From Pseudoxanthomonas koreensis (GTDB lineage: Bacteria; Pseudomonadota; Gammaproteobacteria; Xanthomonadales; Xanthomonadaceae): a stretch of DNA of 64,000 nt. Made by a program: the position numbers and the translations under genes. The notes beneath the pieces were generated by a model. The model was not told where the DNA came from and did not search any database. It was given only the letters and a program-made list of their open reading frames with translations. Below, one piece after another: positions 25,797 through 34,818 of this stretch (within the stretch, counting starts at the first letter, position 1; each line of letters opens with the position of its first letter). The stretch covers positions 1 to 64,000 of the forward strand of contig NZ_PDWM01000008.1 in NCBI RefSeq assembly GCF_010093225.1, given 5' to 3'.

Positions 25797-26894
25797 TCAG
25801 CGCGCCAGCAGTTCCAGACCGCGGATCTCGCGGATCCCCAGGCCGGGCGCGTCGGTGATGGTGATCTCCGATTCGTCGAAGATCACCCCGCCCTCGACCG
25901 GGTTGAACTGGCCCAGCGACGGGCCGTCCAGGTCGACCTTGGTGATCACGTCGGACTTGGCCACGGCCAGGTGCACCGCGGCGGCCACCGAGATCGCCGA
26001 TTCGATCATGCAGCCGATCATGCACTGCACCCCGTACAGGGAGGCGATGTCGGCGATGCGCACCGCGTTGGAGATGCCGCCGGTCTTCATCAGCTTGATG
26101 TTGATGATGTCCGCGGCGCGGCGCTCGATCAGGTCGAACACCTGGGTCGGGCCGAACACGCTTTCGTCGGCCATCACCGGGGTGTGGACCCGCTCGGTGA
26201 CGTACTTCATGCCCTCGATGTCGGCCGCCTTGACCGGCTGCTCGAGCAGTTCCAGCAGCACCCCGGCGTCCTCCAGCGCGTGCATCGCGTACACCGCCTG
26301 CTTGGCGGTCCAGCCCTGGTTGGCGTCCAGCCGCAGCAGGGCGCGGCCCTCGACCGCGGCGTGGATCGCCTTGACCCGCTCGATGTCCAGGCCGATGTCC
26401 TTGCCGACCTTGATCTTCAGCGAGTCGAAGCCGCGGTCGACCGCGGCGATCGAGTCGGCCACCATCTTGTCGATGTGGTCCACGGAGATGGTGATATCGG
26501 TGGTGATCACCGGATCGCCGCCGCCGAGCATCCGGTACAGCGGCGCGTTGTACAGCTGTGCCCACAGGTCGTAGACCGCGATCTCCACCGCCGCCTTGGC
26601 GCTGGTGTTGCGCTCCATCGCACCCTGGATCAGCCCGCAGATGCGGTTGAGGTTGGCGATGTCCTGGCCGATCAGGCGCGGCTTGATGTGGCGGTCGATG
26701 GCCTCGATGATCGAGCCGTGGGTGTCGCCGGTGATCACCGCGGTGGCCGGCGCCTCGCCATGGCCGGTGTGGCCGCTGTCGGTGCGCACCAGCACCACGA
26801 TGTCCTCGACCGTGTCGACGGTGCGCAGCGCGGTCTTGAACGGGGTCTTCAGCGGCACGCGCAGCATGCCCAGTTCGATGTCGGTGATCTTCAT
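25797..26894 (-). CDS. dgcA: L-Ala-D/L-Glu (dipeptide) epimerase, enolase superfamily
   Basis: A 365-residue member of the muconate-lactonizing subgroup. Catalytic positions are Lys160-x-Lys162 in SLKIKVGK; metal ligands Asp190 (RLDANQGW), Glu218 (LLEQPV) and Asp243 (MADES); and Lys267 on the opposite face (INIKLMKTGGI). DgcA/YcjG-type enzymes convert L-Ala-D-Glu from murein to L-Ala-L-Glu so that ordinary peptidases can use it. No signal peptide is present, so it is cytoplasmic. Its ATG overlaps the stop of the NlpC/P60 gene by four bases, which ties the two steps together. Confidence 0.93.
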   Translation of the reverse strand: MKITDIELGMLRVPLKTPFKTALRTVDTVEDIVVLVRTDSGHTGHGEAPATAVITGDTHGSIIEAIDRHIKPRLIGQDIANLNRICGLIQGAMERNTSAKAAVEIAVYDLWAQLYNAPLYRMLGGGDPVITTDITISVDHIDKMVADSIAAVDRGFDSLKIKVGKDIGLDIERVKAIHAAVEGRALLRLDANQGWTAKQAVYAMHALEDAGVLLELLEQPVKAADIEGMKYVTERVHTPVMADESVFGPTQVFDLIERRAADIINIKLMKTGGISNAVRIADIASLYGVQCMIGCMIESAISVAAAVHLAVAKSDVITKVDLDGPSLGQFNPVEGGVIFDESEITITDAPGLGIREIRGLELLAR

Positions 26895-28381
26895 GGAGTG
26901 GCCGGGTTGGGGGAGGGCGCGGGGCGCATGCGCTGGATGCTGGTCATGCGGTCCACGTAGGTCTCGGTGTCGCCGAACAGCATCGGCTCCAGCGGGGTGA
27001 CCGAGACGCCGTTGAGGCCGGCGCGCACGCGCGTGCCGTCTTCGCCGCGCCAGCTGCCGCCGCTGGTGTCGTGGATCATGAAGGCCAGGCCGCGCTGGTG
27101 GCCCAGGGCCATCATCACGTGCCCGGGGATGTAGACCAGGTCGCCGACCTGCAACTGGCGCACCGCGGCCATGCGCGCCTCGCGCGTAGCCTCCGCGTCG
27201 AAGCCGATCCGGTCCAGCGCCGGGCTCACCGCCTGGTCGCGGGTGTTGCGCGGGACCAGCACGCCGAAGCTGCGGTAGATCTCGGAGACGAAGCCGCTGC
27301 AGTCGCGCGCGTCGTAGCTGTGGCCCCAGCCGTAGCGTTCGCCGAGGAACTTGAACGACTGCCGGACCAGGTTGGCCGGGGTCAGCGGCAGGTAGTCGCC
27401 GGCGACGTCGGCCGAGCGCGCGACCAGCGCCGGCACCAGCGCCAGGCTGCCGTCGGCGTTGCGCACCGGCAGCTCGACCACGTGCGAGGCATGCGGGTGC
27501 TGGCCGTTGACTGCCTGTGCCGGCGGCCAGTCCGCGCGCAGCGGCAGGCGCACGCCCATGTCCAGCTGCAGCACCGACACCCGCGGTTCCTCCGGGGTGT
27601 AGTTGGTATGCACGGTGGCGCCGGTGACGACCAGGTAGGGTTCGCGCATGGCGTAACCAAGCACGGTGTCGCGCGCGCCGGTGGCCACGTGGCGGGCCTC
27701 AATCCAGGCCGCATAGCGCTCGCTGGCGACAAACAGCCATTGCCGGTCGCCGCTCTCGTGCAGCACCGCGACCGCGTCGCCGGGGAACAGCGCCGATTCC
27801 TGGAAGCGGTCGATGTCGGTTTCGCCGGCGCTGCTGAACGCGCGCAGGCGGGTGGGGAAGGCGCGCAGGTCGGCACGGTGCACGACCAGGCCGTAGCGCA
27901 GCGGGCGCGTCGCCGGGATCGCGTCCAGCGCAAGCGCGCGCTGCAGCGCGTCAATTTCCTTCTTCGGCACCGGCTTGCCGTGAACGTCGAACAGGGGGCG
28001 GGTCGGCGGCGCCGACAGTGCCTCGATCCGTTCGCGGACGAAAGCGCGCGGCAGCGGATCGGGCAGGGCGGCGATGTCGTGGATCGAGCGGTCCTCGGCG
28101 CGCATGCGCGCGTTCTGCGCGGCGATCGCGGCGCGGTCGAGGATCAGCCGGTCCGGGTCGGGCAGCTGCGCGATCCAGTGCTGCGGGGCCAGGTCGGCCT
28201 GGTGGACTTCGATGACCGCGGTCGGGGCGTCGCCGGCCGCGGGCCTGGCGACGGCAACGGTGGCGGCCGGCAGCAGCGCGGCGAGCAGCAGGGCGCGCGG
28301 CCACGGCGCGGCCAGCCACGACCGGGCGTGCCCGGGGCGGGCGCGACGCGGTCCGATCGAAACCACATTGGGGGTGCTCAT
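26891..28381 (-). CDS. Exported NlpC/P60 (C40) endopeptidase with SH3-like domains
   Basis: A 496-residue protein. An extended basic N-terminus precedes a hydrophobic export signal (ALLLAALLPAATVAVA). SH3-like regions cover about 175-330 (FPGDAVAVLHESGDRQWLFVASE is one). The C-terminal C40 domain contains FKFLGERYGWGHSYDARDCSGF, with catalytic Cys361, and VGDLVYIPGHVMMALG with the His. The layout matches YkfC-like gamma-D-Glu-L-diamino-acid endopeptidases, which release L-Ala-D-Glu from stem peptides. It would act in the periplasm. It is the first gene of the leftward operon, and dgcA overlaps its end. Confidence 0.92.
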   Translation of the reverse strand: MSTPNVVSIGPRRARPGHARSWLAAPWPRALLLAALLPAATVAVARPAAGDAPTAVIEVHQADLAPQHWIAQLPDPDRLILDRAAIAAQNARMRAEDRSIHDIAALPDPLPRAFVRERIEALSAPPTRPLFDVHGKPVPKKEIDALQRALALDAIPATRPLRYGLVVHRADLRAFPTRLRAFSSAGETDIDRFQESALFPGDAVAVLHESGDRQWLFVASERYAAWIEARHVATGARDTVLGYAMREPYLVVTGATVHTNYTPEEPRVSVLQLDMGVRLPLRADWPPAQAVNGQHPHASHVVELPVRNADGSLALVPALVARSADVAGDYLPLTPANLVRQSFKFLGERYGWGHSYDARDCSGFVSEIYRSFGVLVPRNTRDQAVSPALDRIGFDAEATREARMAAVRQLQVGDLVYIPGHVMMALGHQRGLAFMIHDTSGGSWRGEDGTRVRAGLNGVSVTPLEPMLFGDTETYVDRMTSIQRMRPAPSPNPATP

Positions 28382-28413
28382 CTCGCCGGTCCTCCCCGGG
28401 GCGCGGTGCCGAA

Positions 28414-28456
28414 GAATAGTTATTCCGAATATTCGCGCAGTCAAGAATAAATTATT
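28414..28456. promoter_or_regulatory. Three AT-rich palindromes between divergent murein-peptide operons
   Basis: GAATAGTTATTC (28414-28425), CGAATATTCG (28426-28435) and AATAAATTATT (28446-28456) are perfect inverted repeats, with centre bases GT, none and A respectively. This is the most AT-rich stretch for kilobases. It lies 33 bases before the leftward start at 28381 and 58 bases before the rightward start at 28514. TTGACC at 28455-28460 may be a rightward -35. The spacing fits repression by the linked RpiR protein. Confidence 0.7.
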
Positions 28457-28513
28457 GACCCGGTATCGGGCCCGTGTTACACCAGCGCTACCACCGGCCG
28501 GGGAAGTGTCGTC

Positions 28514-30103
28514 GTGGATGCACGTTGTTGCCAACTTGCCGCACCGAAACAGCCATCGCGCGCCCTGCGCCGCGGCTGGCGTGCGGCGTGGCCGGCGCTG
28601 TGCCTGCTGGCCGCCGTGATCGCGGCGGATGTGCAGGCGGCGCGAGTGCAGGCGGCGGGCGTGCCGGCTTCCGCGCTGGAGGCGACGGTCGCGGCGGTGG
28701 ACCGCGGCGACTTCCGTGCCGCCGAGGCGACCATCGCCACGGCACTGTCGCAGCCGGCGCTGCCGGCGGCCCAGCGCGAGGCGCTGCTGTTCGAACGCGA
28801 GCGCATGCGCCGCATCCGCCTGGACTTCACCCTGGACCGCGACGCGGCACTGGCGCAGCTGCGCCGGTCGATTCCGGACCTGGACGAGGCCGAGTTCGAC
28901 GCCTGGGACCGTGCCGGGCTGGTCGAACGCATGGACATCGACGGCGAGCCACGCTACTTCAAGCGCGCGATCCCCAACCTGTACCGGCTCAACGCCGGGG
29001 CCGCCGCGCGCCGTGCGCCGCCGGTGAAGCCGTTCAGTGCGGGCCCGTTCGAGTCGCTGCATCCGCACCACGCCGAGGTGCTGGCCGCCGCGGCCGATGG
29101 CGCCACCAGCGTGGCGCCGCGCCGGCTGCGGGTCACCCAGTCGCTGGTGGTCGACGCTGACGCGGTGCCGGCCGGCGAGACCGTGCGCGCCTGGATTCCC
29201 TATCCGCGTGCGATCGACGGCCAGCAGGAAGACATACGCCTGCTTGCGACGGTGCCCGCGGGCGGCCAGCTCGCGCCGGAAGGCGCGTTGCAGCGCACCG
29301 CCTACATGGAGCGCACCGCCGAGGCGGGCAAGCCCACCGGATTCTCGGTGGAGTACGAACTGACCGTGTACGCGCGCCGCTTCGACATCGACCCGCAGCG
29401 CGTGCAGTCCACCCCTGACGATCCGGCGCTGGCGCCGTACCTGGCCGAGCAGCCGCCGCACATCGTCTTCACCCCGGCGTTGCGCGCGTTCTCCGCGCAG
29501 GTGGTCGGCGACGAGACCCGCCCCTACGAAATCGCGCGCCGGCTGTTCGAGGCGGTCGACCGCATCCCTTGGGCCGGCGCGCGCGAGTATTCGACGCTCT
29601 CCAACATCAGCGATCACGCCCTGCACGCCGGCCACGCCGACTGCGGCCAGCAGACCCTGCTGCTGATGGCGCTGCTGCGGCTCAACGGCATCCCCGCGCG
29701 CTGGCAGTCCGGCTGGGTCTATTCCGACGATGCCGTCGGCCACGACACCATGCACGACTGGGGCTGGCTGTACCTGGCGCCCTACGGCTGGGTGCCGATG
29801 GACGTGACCACCGGGCAGCTGGCCAGCGACGACCCGGCGCAGCGCTGGTTCTACCTCGGCGGCCTGGATGCGTACCGGATCGCCTTCAACGACGGCATAT
29901 CGCAGGAATTCGTTCCGGCCAAGCACCACTTCCGCTCCGAGACCGTGGATTCGCAACGCGGCGAGGCGGAGTGGCGCGGCGGGAATCTCTACTTCGACCA
30001 ATGGGACTACCGGTTCGAATGGCAGATGCTGCCAACTGGCAATGACGCCGCAAAAACAGGCGCGAATCACAACAACACCACTGTGGGAGAGACACGGGGA
30101 TGA
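28514..30103 (+). CDS. Exported transglutaminase-like cysteine peptidase-fold protein
   Basis: A 529-residue protein from a GTG start, with a signal segment (AWPALCLLAAVIAADVQAA). An N-terminal alpha-helical region (about 50-190) precedes a beta-rich part. A transglutaminase core follows: Cys377 in GHADCGQQTLLLMALLRLNGIPARW, His414 in HDWGWLYL and Asp430 in PMDVTTG form the catalytic triad. Bacterial members are usually proteases or amidases rather than crosslinkers. It is the first gene of the rightward operon, and its TGA overlaps the TonB-receptor ATG. A periplasmic role on murein peptides or other imported peptides is inferred from the neighbours. Confidence 0.88.
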   Translation: MDARCCQLAAPKQPSRALRRGWRAAWPALCLLAAVIAADVQAARVQAAGVPASALEATVAAVDRGDFRAAEATIATALSQPALPAAQREALLFERERMRRIRLDFTLDRDAALAQLRRSIPDLDEAEFDAWDRAGLVERMDIDGEPRYFKRAIPNLYRLNAGAAARRAPPVKPFSAGPFESLHPHHAEVLAAAADGATSVAPRRLRVTQSLVVDADAVPAGETVRAWIPYPRAIDGQQEDIRLLATVPAGGQLAPEGALQRTAYMERTAEAGKPTGFSVEYELTVYARRFDIDPQRVQSTPDDPALAPYLAEQPPHIVFTPALRAFSAQVVGDETRPYEIARRLFEAVDRIPWAGAREYSTLSNISDHALHAGHADCGQQTLLLMALLRLNGIPARWQSGWVYSDDAVGHDTMHDWGWLYLAPYGWVPMDVTTGQLASDDPAQRWFYLGGLDAYRIAFNDGISQEFVPAKHHFRSETVDSQRGEAEWRGGNLYFDQWDYRFEWQMLPTGNDAAKTGANHNNTTVGETRG

Positions 30104-33100
30104 ACAGCAGGATCCTGAGGAAAGCGGCGCTGTGCGTGGCGCTGGGTGCGTGCCTGGGCACGATGGCGCCGCTGGCGATGGCGCAGAGCGCCACCGGCGC
30201 GGTCGCCGGCCGTGCGACCGCGGGCGACCAGATCACGATCGTCAACAACGCCACCGGCGCGACCCACACGGTCACCGTCGGCAGGGACGGCAGCTATCGC
30301 GTCACCCAGCTGCCGGTCGGTGACTACCGGCTGCAGCTGGTGCGTGACGGACAGCCGGTCGGCGAAGGGGTCACCGTCGTGGTCGGCCTGGGTGGCACCA
30401 CCACCGTCAACCTGGGCGAGGGCGGTGCGCTGACCAACCTGGACGTGGTCGAGGTCGTCGGCTCGCGCGTGGTCAACCGCGTGGACGTTTTCTCCACGGA
30501 GGTCTCCACCAACATCAACCGCGAGGAGCTGGCGCGACTGCCGGTCGAACAGAGCCTGTCGTCGGTGGCGATGCTGGCGCCCGGCGTGGTGGGCGGAAAC
30601 GCCTCGTTCGGTGGCATTTCGTTCGGCGGCTCGTCGGTGGCCGAGAACTCGGTGTTCATCAACGGCCTGAACGTCACCGATTTCTACCGGCGCCAGTCGT
30701 TCTCGACCGCGCCGTTCGCCTTCTTCGACCAGTTCCAGGTCAAGACCGGCGGCTACTCGGTAGAGTTCGGCCGCAGCACCGGTGGCGTAATCAACGCCGT
30801 GACCCGCTCGGGCAGCAACGAGCTGCAGGGTGGCCTTGAGTTCACGTTCGAGCCCTCGGCCTGGCAGTCCACCGCGGAAGACCACTATTTCAATGCGGTC
30901 GACGGCGATGGCGTCCCGGTCTCGGCCACCTACCGCTCGAGCCACGACCGCAACAGCTTCATGAAGGCCAACGTCTGGGCGTCCGGTCCGCTGATCAAGG
31001 ACCGCCTGTTCCTTTTCGCGATGTACGAACAGCGCGAGAATGGTTCGGGCTACACCAACTCCGCAGGCAGCACCTGGTCCGAGGGCGACTCCAGCAACGG
31101 CTTCTGGGGCGCGAAGCTGGACTGGAACATCAACGACGACCATCGCCTGGAGCTGCTCGCGTTCTCGGACGAGGCGGAAACCAACACCGCCGTCCAGACC
31201 TACAATTTCGATACGCGCGAAAAGGGCGCCCTCACCGGCGAAACCACCTCGCAGTCCGGTGGCGTCAACGGTTCGGCGACCTATATCGGCCGCTTCGGCG
31301 AGAACTTCACCGCCAAGGCCATGTACGGCGTCAACCGCACCCGCGGCCTGTCGTTCTCCCCGGCCGACGGCCCCTGCTCGCAGGTCCTGATCGACGCCAC
31401 CTACAACGCGCGCTGGGTGGCGATGGGCCGTCCTGCGGTCAGCTGCCATCCGAGCACCAGCAGCTCGGTGGTGGACCACCACGACGAGCGCAAGGTCGGG
31501 CGACTGGACTTCGAGTGGGCGCTCGGCGACCACCTGCTGCGCTTCGGCGTCGACAGCGAGGAGATGACCACCGACCGCACCACGCGCTATCCGGGCCAGA
31601 CCCTGATGCGCTACACGGTGTACGGCGCCACCCCCGGTGCCATCCTGGACAACGGCGCCACCGTGCCGGCCGGCGTCGACGCCATCGTGATGGGCCGCCG
31701 GCGCATCGACGGCGGCGTGTTCGAGACCACCGCCAACGCGTACTATCTGGAAGACATCTGGAACGTCACCCCGAGCCTGGTCCTGAACCTGGGCCTGCGC
31801 GTGGACAACTTCGACAACAAGACCGCCTCGGGCGACAGCTTCATCAAGATGGACAACCTGGTGTCGCCACGCGTCGGCTTCTCCTGGGACATGAAGGATG
31901 ACGGCACCACCAAGCTGTTCGGCAACCTCGGCCGCTACTACCTGCCGGTCACCAACATCATCAACTACAACTTCGCCGGCGGCCTGATCGACGAGCGCAC
32001 CTTCTACCAGCTCGACGGCTGGAACCCGTCCACCAACCCGATCACCGGCGCCAGCTACATGCAGCCGGTGCTGGGCACGCAGATCGGCCCGGTCGACGAC
32101 CAGTACAACCTGCCGGTGGACGACCTGCGGCAGAGCGTGGACCGGGACCTCGATGCGGTGTACCAGGACGAGCTGATCCTCGGCTTCCAGCAGATGATCA
32201 ACCAGGCCTGGTCGTGGGGCGTCAACGCCACCTACCGGCGCATGCCCAATGCGATGGACGACATCCGCATCAACCACACCCCGTGCGGGCCCGTCGGCTA
32301 CAACCTGTGGCCGATCGGCAACCCGGGCGAGAAGCTGACCATCTGGGGCAACGACGACATCGGCTGCGCCACCGAGGGCTGGATCACCGTCGACACCTCG
32401 AAGGACGGCTATATCAAGGGCGGCAGCGGCGAGGTCGTGGGCTATTCCGATCCCAAGCGCACCTACACCTCGGTCGAGTTCCAGATCGACCGCGCCTGGG
32501 ACGACAAGTGGGCGTTCAATGCGTCCTACCTGTGGTCGAAGTCGGAGGGCAACCACGAAGGCCCGGTGAACTCGGACACCAACTACGCCGACACCGGCAT
32601 GGTCCAGCACTGGGACCACCCGGCCAACAACGAGGACTACGGCCCGCTGTTCAATGACCACCGCCACCAGATCAAGCTGCGTGGTTCGTACAAGCTCAAC
32701 GAGATGTGGTCGTTCGGCTCGACCCTCACCGCGCAGTCCGGTGGCCCGATCACCGCGCTGGGCGTGGCCTGGCCCAACGACAGCACCGGCGCGGCCAGCT
32801 TCGTGACCGAAGGTTCCGGCGGCGGCTCGTTCTGGCATTGCGTGCAGAACTGCTCGGGCAACTGGAGCCAGCGCGTGTTCGAGTACTCCGGCCGCGGTGC
32901 CTTCGGCCGCATGCCGTGGACCTACGACTGGGGCGCCAGCGCCACCTGGACCCTGCCGTCGCCGGACACCGACCTGCGGATCCGCCTGTCGGTCTACAAC
33001 CTGCTCAACGAGCAGGAAGTGATCAACCAGCGCGCACGCTACGAGAAGGGCCCGGGCGTCACCCGTGGCCTGTTCGGCACCGGTACCCGCTGGCAGTCGC

Positions 33101-33138
33101 CGCGCTACGCGCAGCTGGTGCTGACCTGGAACTTCTGA
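30100..33138 (+). CDS. TonB-dependent receptor with carboxypeptidase-regulatory-like N-terminal domain
   Basis: A 1012-residue outer-membrane protein. A signal peptide ends near AMAQS. A CarboxypepD_reg-like domain covers about 33-105 (ITIVNNATGATHTVTVGRDGSYRVTQLPVGDY). The plug follows (NREELARLPVEQSLSSVAMLAPGVVGG ... VFINGLNVTDFY ... YSVEFGRSTGGVINAVTRSG). The large barrel ends in an aromatic C-terminal strand YAQLVLTWNF, as required for BAM insertion. It resembles Oar-type receptors. It would import a large or scarce ligand by TonB energy. The ATG lies in an ATGA overlap with the transglutaminase-like gene. Cell-wall peptides are the contextual candidate ligand. Confidence 0.93.
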   Translation: MNSRILRKAALCVALGACLGTMAPLAMAQSATGAVAGRATAGDQITIVNNATGATHTVTVGRDGSYRVTQLPVGDYRLQLVRDGQPVGEGVTVVVGLGGTTTVNLGEGGALTNLDVVEVVGSRVVNRVDVFSTEVSTNINREELARLPVEQSLSSVAMLAPGVVGGNASFGGISFGGSSVAENSVFINGLNVTDFYRRQSFSTAPFAFFDQFQVKTGGYSVEFGRSTGGVINAVTRSGSNELQGGLEFTFEPSAWQSTAEDHYFNAVDGDGVPVSATYRSSHDRNSFMKANVWASGPLIKDRLFLFAMYEQRENGSGYTNSAGSTWSEGDSSNGFWGAKLDWNINDDHRLELLAFSDEAETNTAVQTYNFDTREKGALTGETTSQSGGVNGSATYIGRFGENFTAKAMYGVNRTRGLSFSPADGPCSQVLIDATYNARWVAMGRPAVSCHPSTSSSVVDHHDERKVGRLDFEWALGDHLLRFGVDSEEMTTDRTTRYPGQTLMRYTVYGATPGAILDNGATVPAGVDAIVMGRRRIDGGVFETTANAYYLEDIWNVTPSLVLNLGLRVDNFDNKTASGDSFIKMDNLVSPRVGFSWDMKDDGTTKLFGNLGRYYLPVTNIINYNFAGGLIDERTFYQLDGWNPSTNPITGASYMQPVLGTQIGPVDDQYNLPVDDLRQSVDRDLDAVYQDELILGFQQMINQAWSWGVNATYRRMPNAMDDIRINHTPCGPVGYNLWPIGNPGEKLTIWGNDDIGCATEGWITVDTSKDGYIKGGSGEVVGYSDPKRTYTSVEFQIDRAWDDKWAFNASYLWSKSEGNHEGPVNSDTNYADTGMVQHWDHPANNEDYGPLFNDHRHQIKLRGSYKLNEMWSFGSTLTAQSGGPITALGVAWPNDSTGAASFVTEGSGGGSFWHCVQNCSGNWSQRVFEYSGRGAFGRMPWTYDWGASATWTLPSPDTDLRIRLSVYNLLNEQEVINQRARYEKGPGVTRGLFGTGTRWQSPRYAQLVLTWNF

Positions 33139-33152
33139 TCGGCCAACCGGAA

Positions 33153-33178
33153 GGCGCGGCTCCAGCGGGAGCCGCGCC
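33153..33178 (+). other. Intercistronic hairpin after the TonB-receptor gene
   Basis: GGCGCGGCTCC (33153-33163) pairs perfectly with GGAGCCGCGCC (33168-33178) across an AGCG tetraloop, 15 bases after the receptor stop. No T-run follows, and the next gene starts 25 bases on. It is better read as an mRNA-stabilising or attenuating element inside the operon than as a full terminator. Confidence 0.6.
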
Positions 33179-33203
33179 GACCGGACCGGGGACAGGAACC
33201 GAA

Positions 33204-34808
33204 ATGCGAAGGACCCTCCCGTTTGCGGCCGCCCTGGCGGCCGCTTTTCTTTTTCCGGCCGCTGCGGCCATCGCCGCTGCGCCCGCGGCTTCGCCGCCGG
33301 TGGATGCGGATGCACGAGCCGCGATCGCCCGCGCGGTGGACGAGACCGTTGCCCGCTACGGCCTGCCCGGCATCGCCGTCGGCGTGATCGAGGACGGCCG
33401 CGTCGTCGCGGTGGAAACACGCGGCGAGCTGGCCGCCGGCGCCGGCCAGCCGGTCACCTCCGCCACCCTGTTCAAGATCGCCTCCAACACCAAGGCGATG
33501 ACGGCCGCAGTGCTGGCGCGGCTGGTCGACCAGGGCCGGCTGCGCTGGGACGACCCGGTGGTGAAGCACCTGCCGCAGTTCCGCATGCACGACCCGTGGG
33601 TCACCGTGAACATGCAGGTGCGCGACCTGCTGATCCACAACAGCGGCCTGGGCCTGGGCGCCGGCGACCTGATGCTGTGGCCGGAGCCCAACACCTTCAC
33701 CCGCGCCGACGTGATCGCCGGGCTGGAACACCTGAAGCCGGTCACCAGCTTCCGCTCCGGTTACGCCTACGACAACCTGCTCTACGTGGTCGCGGGCGAG
33801 CTGGCTGCGGCGGTGGCGGGCGTGCCCTACGACGAACTGGTGCGGCGCGAGATCTTCGTGCCGCTGGGCATGGAGGGCTGCCGGGTCGGCAGCTGGCGCC
33901 TGGACCAGGCCGGCAGCGTGGCCCTGCCGCACCGGCGCGTGGACGGGCGCAACATGCCGATGGACGAGCGCGGCCGCGGCGACGGCGGCATGGTGCCCGA
34001 CATCACCTCGATGGCCGCCGGCGGCATCCGCTGCGGCGTGGACGACATGCTCAAGTGGATGCGGATGTGGCTGGACCCCCCCGATCCCTGGCTGTCGCCG
34101 GGGCAGCGGCGCGCGGTATGGACCGCGCACATGCCGATGCCGGTGAGCACGCGCATGCGCGAATGGGACGGCACTCACTTCTCCGCCTACGGTTACGGCT
34201 GGCGGCTGTCGGACGTGGGCGGCGAGTGGAAGGTCGCGCACACCGGCACGCTGGACGGGATGTATTCCTCGCTGGTGCTGTTGCCGGACAGGCGCAGCGG
34301 CTTCGTGATCCTGATCAACGGCGAAGGCGAGGCCGCGCGCACCGCGCTGGGACAGGCGCTGCTGCAGCGCTATACCGATCCGGCTTCCGGCCACGGCGTG
34401 GCCCACTATGCGGGCCTGCTCGAGCGCGAGCGTGCACAGCGCGCCGAGGCGCAGCCGCTGCCGGACACCTCGTCGCGGCGGCCGGCGCGGCGTGACGAAG
34501 CGGCGCCGCTGCTCGGGGTCTGGCGCGACCCGTGGTTCGGCGAGGTGGCGCTGTGCCCGCGCACCGACGGCATCGGTTTCGTTTCCACCCGTTCGCCGCT
34601 GATGGCGGGGCGGGTGATGCGCCTGGCCGACGGTCGCTGGTTGGTGGACTGGGATGCCGATGGCGTCGATGCCGAAGCCTGGCTGCATCCGCCTTCCCGC
34701 GGGCGCGACGATGGCGCTACGCTGGCCCTGTCCCACGTGGATCCGGATGCGGACTTCAGTTACGACTATGCGGACCTTGCCTTCACCCGCCTGCGCGACT
34801 GCCCCTGA
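33204..34808 (+). CDS. Exported serine hydrolase, beta-lactamase/class C fold
   Basis: A 534-residue protein with an Ala-rich signal peptide. The catalytic domain has SxxK as SNTK (Ser94, Lys97), YxN as YDN (Tyr189, Asn191) and HxG as HTG (His346). This set is shared by class C beta-lactamases, DD-peptidases and D-aminopeptidases. A C-terminal beta domain (about 420-534, LLGVWRDPWFGEVALCPRTDG) resembles the DUF3471 tail of such hydrolases. Position after the TonB receptor and before a VanX-type dipeptidase favours a D-amino-acid-specific peptidase acting on murein peptides in the periplasm over an antibiotic-resistance role. Confidence 0.88.
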   Translation: MRRTLPFAAALAAAFLFPAAAAIAAAPAASPPVDADARAAIARAVDETVARYGLPGIAVGVIEDGRVVAVETRGELAAGAGQPVTSATLFKIASNTKAMTAAVLARLVDQGRLRWDDPVVKHLPQFRMHDPWVTVNMQVRDLLIHNSGLGLGAGDLMLWPEPNTFTRADVIAGLEHLKPVTSFRSGYAYDNLLYVVAGELAAAVAGVPYDELVRREIFVPLGMEGCRVGSWRLDQAGSVALPHRRVDGRNMPMDERGRGDGGMVPDITSMAAGGIRCGVDDMLKWMRMWLDPPDPWLSPGQRRAVWTAHMPMPVSTRMREWDGTHFSAYGYGWRLSDVGGEWKVAHTGTLDGMYSSLVLLPDRRSGFVILINGEGEAARTALGQALLQRYTDPASGHGVAHYAGLLERERAQRAEAQPLPDTSSRRPARRDEAAPLLGVWRDPWFGEVALCPRTDGIGFVSTRSPLMAGRVMRLADGRWLVDWDADGVDAEAWLHPPSRGRDDGATLALSHVDPDADFSYDYADLAFTRLRDCP

Positions 34809-34818
34809 CCTGCGCGGC

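Noticed and set aside
30067-33420. Leftward open frame of about 1100 codons opposite the TonB receptor
   Set aside because: The sense strand encodes an intact receptor with a signal peptide, plug and terminal aromatic strand; the antisense frame is His/Arg/Val-rich without domains.
33204-34808. Serine hydrolase as an antibiotic-resistance class C beta-lactamase
   Set aside because: The motifs are shared with DD-peptidases and D-aminopeptidases, the protein has an extra C-terminal domain, and its operon concerns peptide use.
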